Shown here: positions 55,393 through 63,957 of the stretch, in pieces
How positions within the stretch are numbered: the stretch's first letter is position 1
Layout: every line of letters begins with the position of its first letter
NCBI RefSeq assembly: GCF_001468035.1
Contig: NZ_LNZA01000001.1
Coordinates: 2,430,328-2,494,327 of the forward strand
Origin: Legionella tucsonensis
Lineage (GTDB): Bacteria; Pseudomonadota; Gammaproteobacteria; Legionellales; Legionellaceae
Length of the DNA stretch: 64,000 bases
Reading direction: 5' to 3'
Program-made: the position numbers and the translations under genes
Notes under the pieces: model-generated
What the model saw: only the letters and a program-made list of their open reading frames with translations
What the model was told of the DNA's origin: nothing
Databases searched by the model: none

Positions 55393-55401
55393 ACAGAGCG
55401 C

Positions 55402-55470
55402 TGTCTGAGCGAAGCACAGCAAAACCCAGGAAAACCCAATCATTCCCGGATTTCGCTGTACTTCATCCCT
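55402..55470. repeat. REP-like element (decayed)
   Basis: TGTCTGAGCGAAGCACAGCA then AAACCCAGG on the left and CCCGGATTTCGCTGTACTTC on the right form an interrupted inverted repeat related to the copy at 53220-53292. It lies just after the permease gene. Confidence 0.45.
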
Positions 55471-55560
55471 ACTAGACACAAGTATAACGCTTTAATTCCT
55501 ATTTTCATTACTACCAAAATATGAAACAATTTATAACAGTTTTTATTCAGTACTATTTCG

Positions 55561-56352
55561 ATGCACGTTGAATTTCACCACATACCTATAGAAAACATTC
55601 AAGCGGGGCAATATCAACCCAGACAAGATTTTAATGACACCACATTAAAAGAACTTGCTCAATCAATTGCATCACAAGGTTTAATCGAACCTCTAATCGT
55701 CAGATCAATTGCAAAACAGCGTTATGAAATTATCGCAGGCGAAAGAAGATGGCGCGCTGCCAAAATAGCGGGATTACAAACTGTCCCTTGCCTCGTCGGA
55801 AATTATAGTGATAAACAAGCATGCGCCCTCACTCTAATAGAAAATATTCAACGAGAAGATTTAAACTTGATTGAAGAAGCAAGCGCTTATCGACGTTTGA
55901 TTGATGAATTTAATTATTATCAAGATGAAATAGCTGCTTTAGTAGGGAAATCACGCAGCCATATTGCCAATATTATTCGTTTATTGAGTTTAAGTGAAAA
56001 AATAAAAGATTTAATTCGCAATAAAACATTATCATTTGGTCATGCGCGAGTTCTTATAGGGTTAGAACCAACCCAACAGGAGTATTTAGCGAAACAAGCC
56101 ATAGCGCAACAATGGTCAGTAAGACAGCTAGAACATGCAGTAAAAATACAAAAAAATAAAGACCCTTCTCCGCCGCAAAATGCAAAAAGAGATCGAGACA
56201 TTGAGCGGCTACAATCAGTATTAGGAGAACAATTAGGTGCTCCAGTTCAAATAATAAACGATAATGGTGATGGCGGATGGTTACAAGTTAAATTTTTTGA
56301 TAATGATACGCTTGCGGGACTTTTGGAGCGACTAGGCTTGCGATATGATTAG
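55561..56352 (+). CDS. parB: ParB/Spo0J-family protein, no ParA partner nearby
   Basis: A 263-residue full-length ParB. The CTP-binding N domain has IIAGERRWRAAKIAG near residue 58 and LIENIQREDLNLIEEA near residue 98; a helix-turn-helix (EIAALVGKSRSHIANIIRLL) follows near residue 128; the C-terminal dimer domain (WLQVKFFDNDTLAGLLERL) is intact. ParB loads at parS sites and partners a ParA ATPase in chromosome or plasmid segregation. Here neither parA nor gidAB is adjacent, and no parS-like TGTTTCACGTGAAACA was noticed. No ribosome site is evident. It may be a second, specialised ParB or may work with a distant ParA. Confidence 0.9.
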   Translation: MHVEFHHIPIENIQAGQYQPRQDFNDTTLKELAQSIASQGLIEPLIVRSIAKQRYEIIAGERRWRAAKIAGLQTVPCLVGNYSDKQACALTLIENIQREDLNLIEEASAYRRLIDEFNYYQDEIAALVGKSRSHIANIIRLLSLSEKIKDLIRNKTLSFGHARVLIGLEPTQQEYLAKQAIAQQWSVRQLEHAVKIQKNKDPSPPQNAKRDRDIERLQSVLGEQLGAPVQIINDNGDGGWLQVKFFDNDTLAGLLERLGLRYD

Positions 56353-56406
56353 CGATGGTTATTAATTTTCTATTCGGTATATGATAAAACAAAAGGAACA
56401 ACATCA

Positions 56407-58194
56407 ATGAAAAGGACGTTTACTGGCGCATTTTTATTGGCATTATCCACACTATCATATGGTATCAGTATTCAAGGCGAAGTAGATAAATTAATTAGCC
56501 GTATTAATCCAAAAGTTAATCTTGGAGTTGTCGTTCTTGACCTCACTTCTGGACAAACGCTCTATCGCCGCAATGCTGGACGTTTGTATATCCCTGCAAG
56601 CAACATGAAGCTTTTTTCTGAAGCAGCTGCATTAATGATACTTGGCCCAGATTATCGTTTCGAAAATCGATTAAGTATGAGTGCAGGAACAATACAACAG
56701 GGAATACTCCAAGGAAATGTATATGTGCAACTAAGTGGTGATCCTTCATTTAATCGTAATGATTTAAAAGCACTGCTTTCCTCATTGAAGGAATGGAATA
56801 TCAATACCATTCAAGGTAATGTATACATCGATAGCAGCCTCGCACAAGTTGATCCCTATCCTCCTGGCTGGCTCGCTACCGATTTATCCTATAGCTATGG
56901 CGCACCAAATGCCCCAGTCATGGTTGACTCCAATCGTTTGACTGTTACCGTAAATCCAGGAGCTCAAGCTGGAGACCCTGCGATTGTTGAAGTAGACGAT
57001 GGTGGTGGTGCTATCGCATTAAATAATCAGGCAACAACAAAACCTAATGCCAAAGGTTGTGGCGTGGGCTTTAATTTAGATCAAGACAATCATTTAACTG
57101 TTCGTGGTTGTGTCGGAGTTGGTCAATGGGCAGTACAACAACGTTTGGCTATAAAAAATCCTTTAATGTATGCTCAAAGCATGATCAAAACTCAATTGAA
57201 AAAAGACAATATTCAACTCAATGGCCAGGTACAATTAGGAGAAACTCCAGAGGGTTCTTTATTAATTGCAACACAACACTCTAAACCTGTATCACAACTG
57301 ATGGCAGATACTTTAAAACCATCTGATAATCTCTATGCAGACAGCTTGTATTTGCATGCAGCAAAACAACTCACAGGTGCATCAGTCAATTGGCGAGATG
57401 CTGAACCCTTGATTAAGAATTTTTTACAATCACAGACAGGAATCGATTTTACTAATGCGATTTTTACGGACGGGTCAGGCTTATCACGCTATAGTTTAGT
57501 TACTCCAGAGCAAACCATCTCACTATTAAAATTTTTATATCAACGTTTTCCTTTATCTTATGAATACATATCCGCATTACCTATATCCGGACGGGATGGA
57601 ACCTTGCAAAAAAGATTCCGTATCCCTACACAACAGGGTTTTGTTCGTGCTAAAACAGGTACTATGACTGGAATAAATAGTCTTTCAGGATATTTATATA
57701 CTGCCAATGGCCATACTTTGGCGTTTGCAATGTATGTCAACAGACAGCCAGGTAAAACCTCTGGACCTGGACGTCCTGTATTGGATGCTTTATGCACTTA
57801 TTTCTTGCAAAAGAATCCAGACAGCAATAGTTTAAGTCGAATTTTTTCACCTCATCAACGTATTAGTTTCCAATCAAATCCTACCCAAGCCGACAAACAA
57901 AAAGCACATCAGGCTAAATGGAGGCGTTTGGAATCTGCAATACGAACTGCTTTGAGAGGCCAACCTGTAAATATAATATATCGAGGCAATGAACTTATAG
58001 TAACCGATAACCAGGCTGATCCTGAGAAGGTATGGACCGCACTACAATCCGTGGTAAAAAAATATCCTTTTGGAGTGATGTTATCTTCCAAGATTCTATC
58101 GATTAATCCTTCAGGTAGTCCTTCCCTACTCTGGGTGCAAGCAGATACTCCCAATCAGGTGCAAAGAACATGGAGTATTCGTGAGGCAGCTTAG
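56407..58194 (+). CDS. dacB: D-alanyl-D-alanine carboxypeptidase/endopeptidase, PBP4 type
   Basis: A 595-residue periplasmic protein with a signal peptide (residues 1-19). The penicillin-binding motifs are all present: S65-N-M-K68, S306-D-N308 and K416-T-G418. The family trims or cleaves cross-linked peptidoglycan peptides. Typical PBP4 is about 480 residues; this protein has another 110-120 residues after the catalytic part, ending in a small alpha/beta region (RGNELIVTDNQADPEKVW). The tail may bind a partner or the wall. It follows parB by 54 bases. Confidence 0.94.
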   Translation: MKRTFTGAFLLALSTLSYGISIQGEVDKLISRINPKVNLGVVVLDLTSGQTLYRRNAGRLYIPASNMKLFSEAAALMILGPDYRFENRLSMSAGTIQQGILQGNVYVQLSGDPSFNRNDLKALLSSLKEWNINTIQGNVYIDSSLAQVDPYPPGWLATDLSYSYGAPNAPVMVDSNRLTVTVNPGAQAGDPAIVEVDDGGGAIALNNQATTKPNAKGCGVGFNLDQDNHLTVRGCVGVGQWAVQQRLAIKNPLMYAQSMIKTQLKKDNIQLNGQVQLGETPEGSLLIATQHSKPVSQLMADTLKPSDNLYADSLYLHAAKQLTGASVNWRDAEPLIKNFLQSQTGIDFTNAIFTDGSGLSRYSLVTPEQTISLLKFLYQRFPLSYEYISALPISGRDGTLQKRFRIPTQQGFVRAKTGTMTGINSLSGYLYTANGHTLAFAMYVNRQPGKTSGPGRPVLDALCTYFLQKNPDSNSLSRIFSPHQRISFQSNPTQADKQKAHQAKWRRLESAIRTALRGQPVNIIYRGNELIVTDNQADPEKVWTALQSVVKKYPFGVMLSSKILSINPSGSPSLLWVQADTPNQVQRTWSIREAA

Positions 58195-58257
58195 GAATGC
58201 ATCGCGGTGAAACAAAATAAACTCGGAAGTTTAAAGGTAAACCACTATGGGGTTTCA

Positions 58258-59418
58258 ATGAATTCATTTTTTAAAATTGTTCTACTTATTTTTTGCTTTA
58301 TTCATTCTGCATATACAGCACCTAGCTTTTTAACAATTAGTGATATCCATTACGGCAGCAATAACTTATCACGTGATGGAGAAGATACCGGTACAGAATT
58401 TCTGAAAATCACTATGAAAAAATATGAAAAATTAAGCAAAAAAGTGGACTTTATTCTTTGTTTAGGTGACTTACCCACACATTCTTTATTTAACACACCG
58501 AAAAAAGGAGAATTCGAAAAAACGGTATTTGATCAATTATATGAAAACGATAAAGAGTTAAAGCCTATTTTTTATATTACTGGGAATAATGATTCCTTAC
58601 TTGGTAATTATCAACCCTTTGAGTCAAATGGTGTTTCTCCCTTAAAGTTTGCTACGAATTGGGATGGTGCCTGTGCTCATTGTAAAGGGTTAATTATTGA
58701 TGGCAGGCATATGCATCACGATGGGTATTATTCCAGTTATGTGATACCAGGTAATAAAAAAATTATTTTGATCGCCCTAAATGCCACTCAATGGACAAAT
58801 ACTCCCCTGCTTGCAAAATATCCAAACCAGAAACACGATGCTTTAATCCAGCTTTCTTGGCTGAATCAGCAATTAAAAAAACATCATGCCAAACAACTAT
58901 TAATCGCCATGCATGAACCACCCGGAACTTCATATCAAGGGAAACCTATTTGGCATAAAGCTTACTTGCAGAAATTTATAAAAATATTAAATAACAACAA
59001 AAAATCATATGGAGAAATTACTCTCCTCACATCGCACACACATATGGATGAGATCAGAAAAATCCATCTAGATGATGGGAGCAATGTCTATGCCTTTTCT
59101 ACGCCAGCGATTAGTCGTATCCATCATAACTACCCGGGTATGAAAATTTTTACCATGGATAATAATCTGAAAATTAAAAATTTTACTACTTATTATACGA
59201 GCAATCTCAATAGTTGGAAAAACCAGCAATACCAGGCACTCCACTCACCAAGCGCTATTTTTCCGCATTGTCATCACAAAATATTATCGCAGTGCCTTAA
59301 TACATTAAATACTGAACAAGTATGTAATCACTTAGATAAAGGTTTGTTTTATGGGGTAAAGAGTTCCAAAGTGCCACGTCATGAATGCAACACAATATAT
59401 AAAGTATCTACTCATTGA
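58258..59418 (+). CDS. Secreted metallophosphoesterase, acid-sphingomyelinase-like
   Basis: A 386-residue exported phosphoesterase. ATG 58258 gives a good signal peptide (FFKIVLLIFCFIHSAYT); a GTG at 58207 is in frame but puts residues before it. Metal-binding motifs of the calcineurin-like fold are SDIHYG, CLGDLPTH, TGNND, MHEPPG and TSHTHMDE. The layout resembles the acid sphingomyelinase-like phosphodiesterase branch of eukaryotes. The substrate may be a phospholipid or a nucleotide. The C-terminal 80 residues are rich in Cys and His. In Legionella it may leave by type II secretion, which is conjecture. Confidence 0.85.
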   Translation: MNSFFKIVLLIFCFIHSAYTAPSFLTISDIHYGSNNLSRDGEDTGTEFLKITMKKYEKLSKKVDFILCLGDLPTHSLFNTPKKGEFEKTVFDQLYENDKELKPIFYITGNNDSLLGNYQPFESNGVSPLKFATNWDGACAHCKGLIIDGRHMHHDGYYSSYVIPGNKKIILIALNATQWTNTPLLAKYPNQKHDALIQLSWLNQQLKKHHAKQLLIAMHEPPGTSYQGKPIWHKAYLQKFIKILNNNKKSYGEITLLTSHTHMDEIRKIHLDDGSNVYAFSTPAISRIHHNYPGMKIFTMDNNLKIKNFTTYYTSNLNSWKNQQYQALHSPSAIFPHCHHKILSQCLNTLNTEQVCNHLDKGLFYGVKSSKVPRHECNTIYKVSTH

Positions 59419-59473
59419 CAAATCTGTAAATCAATTCTAACTTTGGTATCAGTTATCATTAAAGGACCCAAAT

Positions 59474-59893
59474 ATGAAACCACTTTATACAGCAACAGCA
59501 CGTACACATGGTGGCCGAAATGGCCATATAGAAACTTCCGATGGATTATTAAGACTGGACCTTGCGAAACCAAAAGAATTAGGCGGCCAAGGTGGTGGTA
59601 CAAATCCGGAAGAATTATTTGCTGCAGGTTATTCCGCGTGTTTTGAGAGCGCTATGCGCCATATTGCCAGCTTACAGAACATTCCTCTGCAAGATGCCTC
59701 AATTCTTTCTCAAGTCTCCTTATATACCACACCCGAAAAAGGATATAAGCTTGGTGTTGAAATGCATGCTCATGTTGTGGGTTTAAGTCAAAAAGATGCA
59801 GAAGATTTAGTGGCCCAAGCGCATCAAGTTTGCCCCTATTCTAATGCAATTCGCGGCAATATGGATGTGGAATTTAAAGTTAGTGTCGAATAA
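59474..59893 (+). CDS. ohr: Organic hydroperoxide resistance protein
   Basis: A 139-residue Ohr-type OsmC-fold peroxidase, which reduces organic and lipid hydroperoxides with dithiol help. The two active Cys are in AGYSACFESAM and HQVCPYSNAIRGN, and the conserved Arg/Glu partners are present (GRNGHIETSDG, NPEELFAAGY). The GGxxGGxNPE motif marks Ohr rather than OsmC. AAAGGACC precedes the ATG. It is monocistronic with a strong terminator; no ohrR regulator gene lies alongside. Confidence 0.95.
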   Translation: MKPLYTATARTHGGRNGHIETSDGLLRLDLAKPKELGGQGGGTNPEELFAAGYSACFESAMRHIASLQNIPLQDASILSQVSLYTTPEKGYKLGVEMHAHVVGLSQKDAEDLVAQAHQVCPYSNAIRGNMDVEFKVSVE

Positions 59894-59896
59894 AAT

Positions 59897-59938
59897 ATTT
59901 TGAATGAAGCAAGGTCTTTTGGTTGCTTCATTCAAAAT
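59897..59938 (+). terminator. Strong terminator of ohr
   Basis: Sixteen-base perfect inverted repeat (ATTTTGAATGAAGCAA at 59897-59912 and its complement at 59923-59938) with a ten-base loop and a T-rich exit. It begins four bases after the ohr stop. Confidence 0.85.
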
Positions 59939-60034
59939 GTTATTTTAATCAGATTGCTAGCTGTTTCTGCGGGAATTTTATGTTGGTTGGTTTGATAGTT
60001 CCTGATAATATAAACTTATTTTTAAAAATTCTCT

Positions 60035-61390
60035 ATGAAAAACAATCAATTTGATCTTATTGTACTAGGTGGAGGCAGCGGCGGCATTGCCAGTGCTGTT
60101 CGAGCTGCTAAATATGGTGCCAAAGTTGCAGTAGTAGAACCCAGCTTTTTGGGTGGTACCTGTGTTAACTTAGGTTGCGTCCCCAAAAAAGTTATGTTCA
60201 ATGCATCCATGATTAATGAAATGATGCATCATGCGCCTGAATATAGTTTTTCACACACATCGCCAACCCTTGATTGGAGTACTCTGGTTAATAAGCGTAA
60301 TGCCTATATACAGCGACTCAGAGAAAACTATGCAAAGCGTTTTACTCAGTTTAATATCACTTTAATTCAAGGTACTGGCGCGTTCTATGATGCACATTCA
60401 ATCAAAGTAAATGATATTCTTTATCAGGCACAACATATTATCATTGCAACAGGCGGCGAACCTTCTCAACCAACAATTCATGGGGGGCAACATGCGATTG
60501 ATTCAGATGGCTTCTTTGCCTTGACCAAGCAACCTGAAAAAGTGGCAATTATCGGGAGCGGATATATCGGGGTAGAGTTAGCGGGAGTATTAAACAGTTT
60601 AGGCAGTGAAACTCATCTATTAATGAGAGGCACGCGGCCATTATCCCGCTTTGACAATGTCCTGGGAGATACCTTAATGGAAATCATGCAACAACAAGGT
60701 ATTCATATCCACCAAAATCATAAAGCAAAAGAGATAAATTTACATAGTGATGGCAGAAAATCTATAGTATGCTCCAGCGGTTCAATTCTTCAGGATATCG
60801 ACGTAATTATTACTGCAGTGGGAAGAAAACCAAGAACGTCTGAATTAAACCTGGAGAAGGTAAGTGTTACTACTAATGAACAGGGATTGATTTTGGTCGA
60901 TGCTTTTCAAAATACCAGTACTCAAGGTATTTATGCTCTAGGTGATGTGACGAATGCGCCACCCCTTACTCCTGTAGCAATTGCTGCAGGACGACGTTTG
61001 GCAGATCGTCTGTTTGGTCAGCAACCAGACGCGTGCCTTAACTATGACAATATCTGCACCGTAGTCTTTAGTCATCCACCTGTAGGAACAGTTGGACTTA
61101 GTGAACAAGCAGCCATTGAGCAACATGGTAAGGATCAAATTAAAATTTATCAAACCCGTTTTACACCAATGTTTAATGCATTTGCTGACGTAAAAACACC
61201 TACAGTCATGAAACTGGTTACTCTAGGAAAAGAAGAGAAAATTATTGGTTTGCACGTCATCGGATTAGGGGCTGATGAAATGCTGCAAGGTTTTGGTGTG
61301 GCAGTAAAAATGGGAGCCTGTAAAAATGATTTTGATAATACAGTTGCCATTCATCCCACAAGCGCAGAAGAATTCGTTACTATGGTTTAA
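60035..61390 (+). CDS. gor: Glutathione-disulfide reductase
   Basis: A 451-residue FAD-dependent disulfide oxidoreductase. It starts with the FAD loop [14 protein letters not shown], followed by the redox pair in [13 protein letters not shown], the NADPH loop [13 protein letters not shown], the second FAD motif GIYALGDV and the C-terminal [11 protein letters not shown] that places the catalytic His of the partner subunit. Length and motifs match glutathione reductase rather than thioredoxin or lipoamide enzymes. It forms a unit with the carbonic anhydrase-like gene six bases later, and lies next to ohr in a redox-defence block. Confidence 0.95.
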   Translation: MKNNQFDLIVLGGGSGGIASAVRAAKYGAKVAVVEPSFLGGTCVNLGCVPKKVMFNASMINEMMHHAPEYSFSHTSPTLDWSTLVNKRNAYIQRLRENYAKRFTQFNITLIQGTGAFYDAHSIKVNDILYQAQHIIIATGGEPSQPTIHGGQHAIDSDGFFALTKQPEKVAIIGSGYIGVELAGVLNSLGSETHLLMRGTRPLSRFDNVLGDTLMEIMQQQGIHIHQNHKAKEINLHSDGRKSIVCSSGSILQDIDVIITAVGRKPRTSELNLEKVSVTTNEQGLILVDAFQNTSTQGIYALGDVTNAPPLTPVAIAAGRRLADRLFGQQPDACLNYDNICTVVFSHPPVGTVGLSEQAAIEQHGKDQIKIYQTRFTPMFNAFADVKTPTVMKLVTLGKEEKIIGLHVIGLGADEMLQGFGVAVKMGACKNDFDNTVAIHPTSAEEFVTMV

Positions 61391-61396
61391 ATAAAT

Positions 61397-61936
61397 ATGA
61401 ATGATGCCATTCGCAGTTTTCAAGGTAAATCTCCTTCGATGGGTCAACGAGTCTATGTTGATCCTAAGTCAGTAATCATCGGTGATGTATCTTTGGGTGA
61501 TGATGTATCTGTTTGGCCGATGGCTGTTCTGCGTGGAGATGTAAACTCAATTAAAATAGGCAATGCCTGCAGCATTCAAGATGGTGCAGTTTTGCACGTT
61601 ACTCATGATGGACCTTATACTTCAGGCGGACAACCATTAATTTTAGGCCAAGGAATTACAATTGGACATCAAGCTGTATTACATGGTTGCATCGTTGATG
61701 ACTTCTGTCTTATTGGTATGGGAGCATTAATTTTAGATGCTGTACATGTTCAGCATCATGTAATGGTTGGTGCAGGGACATTAGTCACCCCAGGAAAAAT
61801 TCTGGAAAGTGGCTATTTATATCTTGGAAACCCTGCTAAAGCAATCAGGAAATTAACAGATCAAGAACTCGAGATGTTAGAATACTCGGCACAACATTAT
61901 GTGCGGCTCAAAGATAAACATTTGGCATCATTGTAG
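61397..61936 (+). CDS. Gamma-carbonic anhydrase family protein (YrdA-like)
   Basis: A 179-residue left-handed beta-helix protein of the gamma-carbonic anhydrase/YrdA group. Hexapeptide repeats run from residue 20 to 150. Likely zinc ligands are the His in LHVTHDG and the two in IGHQAVLHGC. Close relatives have not always shown carbonic anhydrase activity, so the reaction is left open. It follows gor by six bases with the ATG immediately after the gor stop, suggesting co-transcription. Confidence 0.9.
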   Translation: MNDAIRSFQGKSPSMGQRVYVDPKSVIIGDVSLGDDVSVWPMAVLRGDVNSIKIGNACSIQDGAVLHVTHDGPYTSGGQPLILGQGITIGHQAVLHGCIVDDFCLIGMGALILDAVHVQHHVMVGAGTLVTPGKILESGYLYLGNPAKAIRKLTDQELEMLEYSAQHYVRLKDKHLASL

Positions 61937-62303
61937 CTTGGTAGAAAATTGTAGTGATGCCATGAAGAGGCTGTCTGAAATTAAAGCTGAATTTGTTGAT
62001 AACGCCACTCTAAAACATCGTGACAATCCGATAAATTATACAAACTGGTTTACTTTCCCCTTTATATATTTGCTTGAAAATTTTTGATAATAGGGAAATA
62101 GATTACTAACTTAGTTATATGATTTTCATAATTTTTTCAAAGATATTAAGAATCGTATCCTTTTGGACAAAGAAAAACCTACCTTTTATCATAAGAAAAC
62201 CAAACAACAGTCGCATTTATTCTGATACATCAAATAATCAGTATAAATACCAAACATATTTCATTTTCTATTTCCCTTACCATAGTGCGACTTAATTTAA
62301 ATT
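61937..62303. other. Intergenic stretch without a recognised gene
   Basis: About 367 AT-rich bases between converging genes. A 42-codon frame from ATG 61962 (MKRLSEIKAEFVDNATL) lacks a ribosome site and is not called. No tRNA, hairpin terminator or repeat of note was seen. Confidence 0.4.
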
Positions 62304-62552
62304 TCAGAGAGTAGGTTTTGTGGATAACTCATAGGATCCAACTTCTTGCTTTGGCGGTTTCATGATGCCATATGTTCTAAGCAACTCACCTTGATTCACT
62401 TCAGGATCCACAGAACGCTCAAATTGATTTAGTTGTTGTTCCATAAGTTCTATAAGGCGTTGTAAACGAGCACTTTTTTCAGCCAACTCTAATTGCATTA
62501 ACTTAACCTCTTGTATCCCACCTTCTAGCTCCACAAGCCTTTTTTCAATCAT
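62304..62552 (-). CDS. Small coiled-coil protein
   Basis: An 82-residue protein. Residues 3-48 form a heptad pattern rich in Leu, Glu and Gln, so a dimeric or trimeric coiled coil is likely; the remaining 34 residues are polar with Pro. The overall shape recalls SlyX, but the C-terminal SlyX motif is not evident. AAGGAGTATATA ahead of the ATG is a strong ribosome site, supporting a real gene. Function unknown. Confidence 0.7.
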   Translation of the reverse strand: MIEKRLVELEGGIQEVKLMQLELAEKSARLQRLIELMEQQLNQFERSVDPEVNQGELLRTYGIMKPPKQEVGSYELSTKPTL

Positions 62553-62665
62553 TATATACTCCTTATACTTTTTAAAAATATTTTTTAATCATCAATCACT
62601 CCTTGGCTATAAAAATATTTTTTACATGATATTCTCAAGCCTGAAAATCAGGTGAATACTAACAA

Positions 62666-63739
62666 TTATTGAATCATAACTCGAGTCACTTCAGGAATTT
62701 TCATGATTAAATCTTCCGTATATGCGCTAGAAGGTGTTTGAAAACCAATTGGAGCATTTTCTGATAGAATGTGTTGTACAATCATCAGTGTGGATAAAGC
62801 GGTCAGGGTATAACCATTAGGCGTAGTCATCAGTGCAGCAATTTTTTTTCCTGCTTCATTGCTTACTTCACCATAGATTTTTACAACTGAATTTTGTCTT
62901 TGCTTCTCAGTAGGGCCAGCGGGTAATTGATTAATTTTATGCATTATATATTTTTTAATTGGAGCCCACCCCAGAACTTTTTTAATAGGATTAATAAGAC
63001 TTCTAAGTTGAATTATCTTTTTAGGCAATGCCATATATATTTCTATATGAGGAATCTGAGTAGACCACCATGCTGACGCCAAATCTCCCCATGAAATGGT
63101 GGCACATAAGAGTTTCTTTGAGATGCCAAAATCAAAAAATTGGGTTTTCCAGCAGAAAGGAACTTTTTTTAAAGCTCCATCATCACGAATCAGAGTACCT
63201 TCAGGAATATCTTCCATCATTGTTTTAGCAGTTCCGTGTGAAATAGTTAAACCATTACCTTTATTAAATGTTCCAATAGCAAGAACTAAATGGTTCGCAT
63301 CAGGCAAACATTGCTTTAAATAAGCAGCCAAACAATCGCTAGGTACTACATCAAATCCAGATCCAGGTAATAACATAATGCCGGCTGCTTGAGCTTGTTC
63401 ATTCATTTTCATCAGTTGCTCTATTACTCTGACTTCACCGGTAATGTCCACGTAATGAGTTTTTACAGCAAGACAAGCTAATACCATGTTTCTATAGGTA
63501 TATTTGAATGGGCCAGCACAATGAATTACGGCGATAAGATCTTTCAGAGCATTTTTAGTTTGTTCCAGATCATTAACATCAAACACTCTATATTCCAAAT
63601 TTAGCGTATTGGCTTGAAGCTTTAATTTTTCTTTATCTCTGCCTGCTAATACCGGTTTTAATCCTTGCTGCACACTTAATTGAGTAATTAAATTACCGGT
63701 ATATCCATATGAGCCATAAATTAAGAAATTTTCTTTCAT
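62666..63739 (-). CDS. Saccharopine dehydrogenase-like NADP-dependent reductase (trans-acting enoyl reductase family)
   Basis: A 357-residue protein with an N-terminal NAD(P)-binding Rossmann loop (IYGSYGYTGNLI), then AGRDKEKL and the AVIHCAGPF segment. MLLPGSGFDVVPSDC is the family signature shared with saccharopine dehydrogenase-like oxidoreductases and mycobacterial trans-acting enoyl reductases. ATG 63739 is preferred; the frame reaches 63892 but the added N terminus is an unlikely hydrophobic stretch. Members reduce double bonds in lipids made by other enzymes. It lies 17 kb from the lipid cluster, so a shared pathway is only a thought. It may follow the rRNA operon but has its own start. 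Confidence 0.82.
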   Translation of the reverse strand: MKENFLIYGSYGYTGNLITQLSVQQGLKPVLAGRDKEKLKLQANTLNLEYRVFDVNDLEQTKNALKDLIAVIHCAGPFKYTYRNMVLACLAVKTHYVDITGEVRVIEQLMKMNEQAQAAGIMLLPGSGFDVVPSDCLAAYLKQCLPDANHLVLAIGTFNKGNGLTISHGTAKTMMEDIPEGTLIRDDGALKKVPFCWKTQFFDFGISKKLLCATISWGDLASAWWSTQIPHIEIYMALPKKIIQLRSLINPIKKVLGWAPIKKYIMHKINQLPAGPTEKQRQNSVVKIYGEVSNEAGKKIAALMTTPNGYTLTALSTLMIVQHILSENAPIGFQTPSSAYTEDLIMKIPEVTRVMIQ

Positions 63740-63926
63740 CAACTCCATCCGAATGATTTTTAATTCAGTGTAGCTCGAGAATTGGTCTTTATCGAGATAA
63801 GTTATTCTTTTATTACAATTAGAACAAAAAAACAGAAAACCTAAAAGAAATACAAAAAGAAGACTAAGAATCTGAAAATTGGCAATTAGCAAATAAAATA
63901 CTGAACAAGCAATTTATGTTAAAAAA

Positions 63927-63948
63927 AAAGCGGCTTTGAAGCCGCTTT
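63927..63948 (-). terminator. rRNA operon terminator
   Basis: AAAGCGGCTT and AAGCCGCTTT form a ten-base perfect stem with a two-base centre; on the minus strand it is followed by a T-run. It lies about ten bases after the predicted 3' end of the 5S gene, so it ends the rRNA operon. Confidence 0.8.
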
Positions 63949-63957
63949 CTAAGAATA

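Noticed and set aside
55500-56400. Possible parS site near parB
   Set aside because: No sequence close to TGTTTCACGTGAAACA was found by eye around the gene.
61962-62087. 42-codon frame MKRLSEIK...
   Set aside because: No ribosome site, no family resemblance, and AT-rich surroundings; it may be a relic but cannot be supported as a gene.
63740-63892. N-terminal extension of the saccharopine dehydrogenase-like protein
   Set aside because: It would put a hydrophobic stretch and a spacer before a normal Rossmann start; the later ATG fits the family better.
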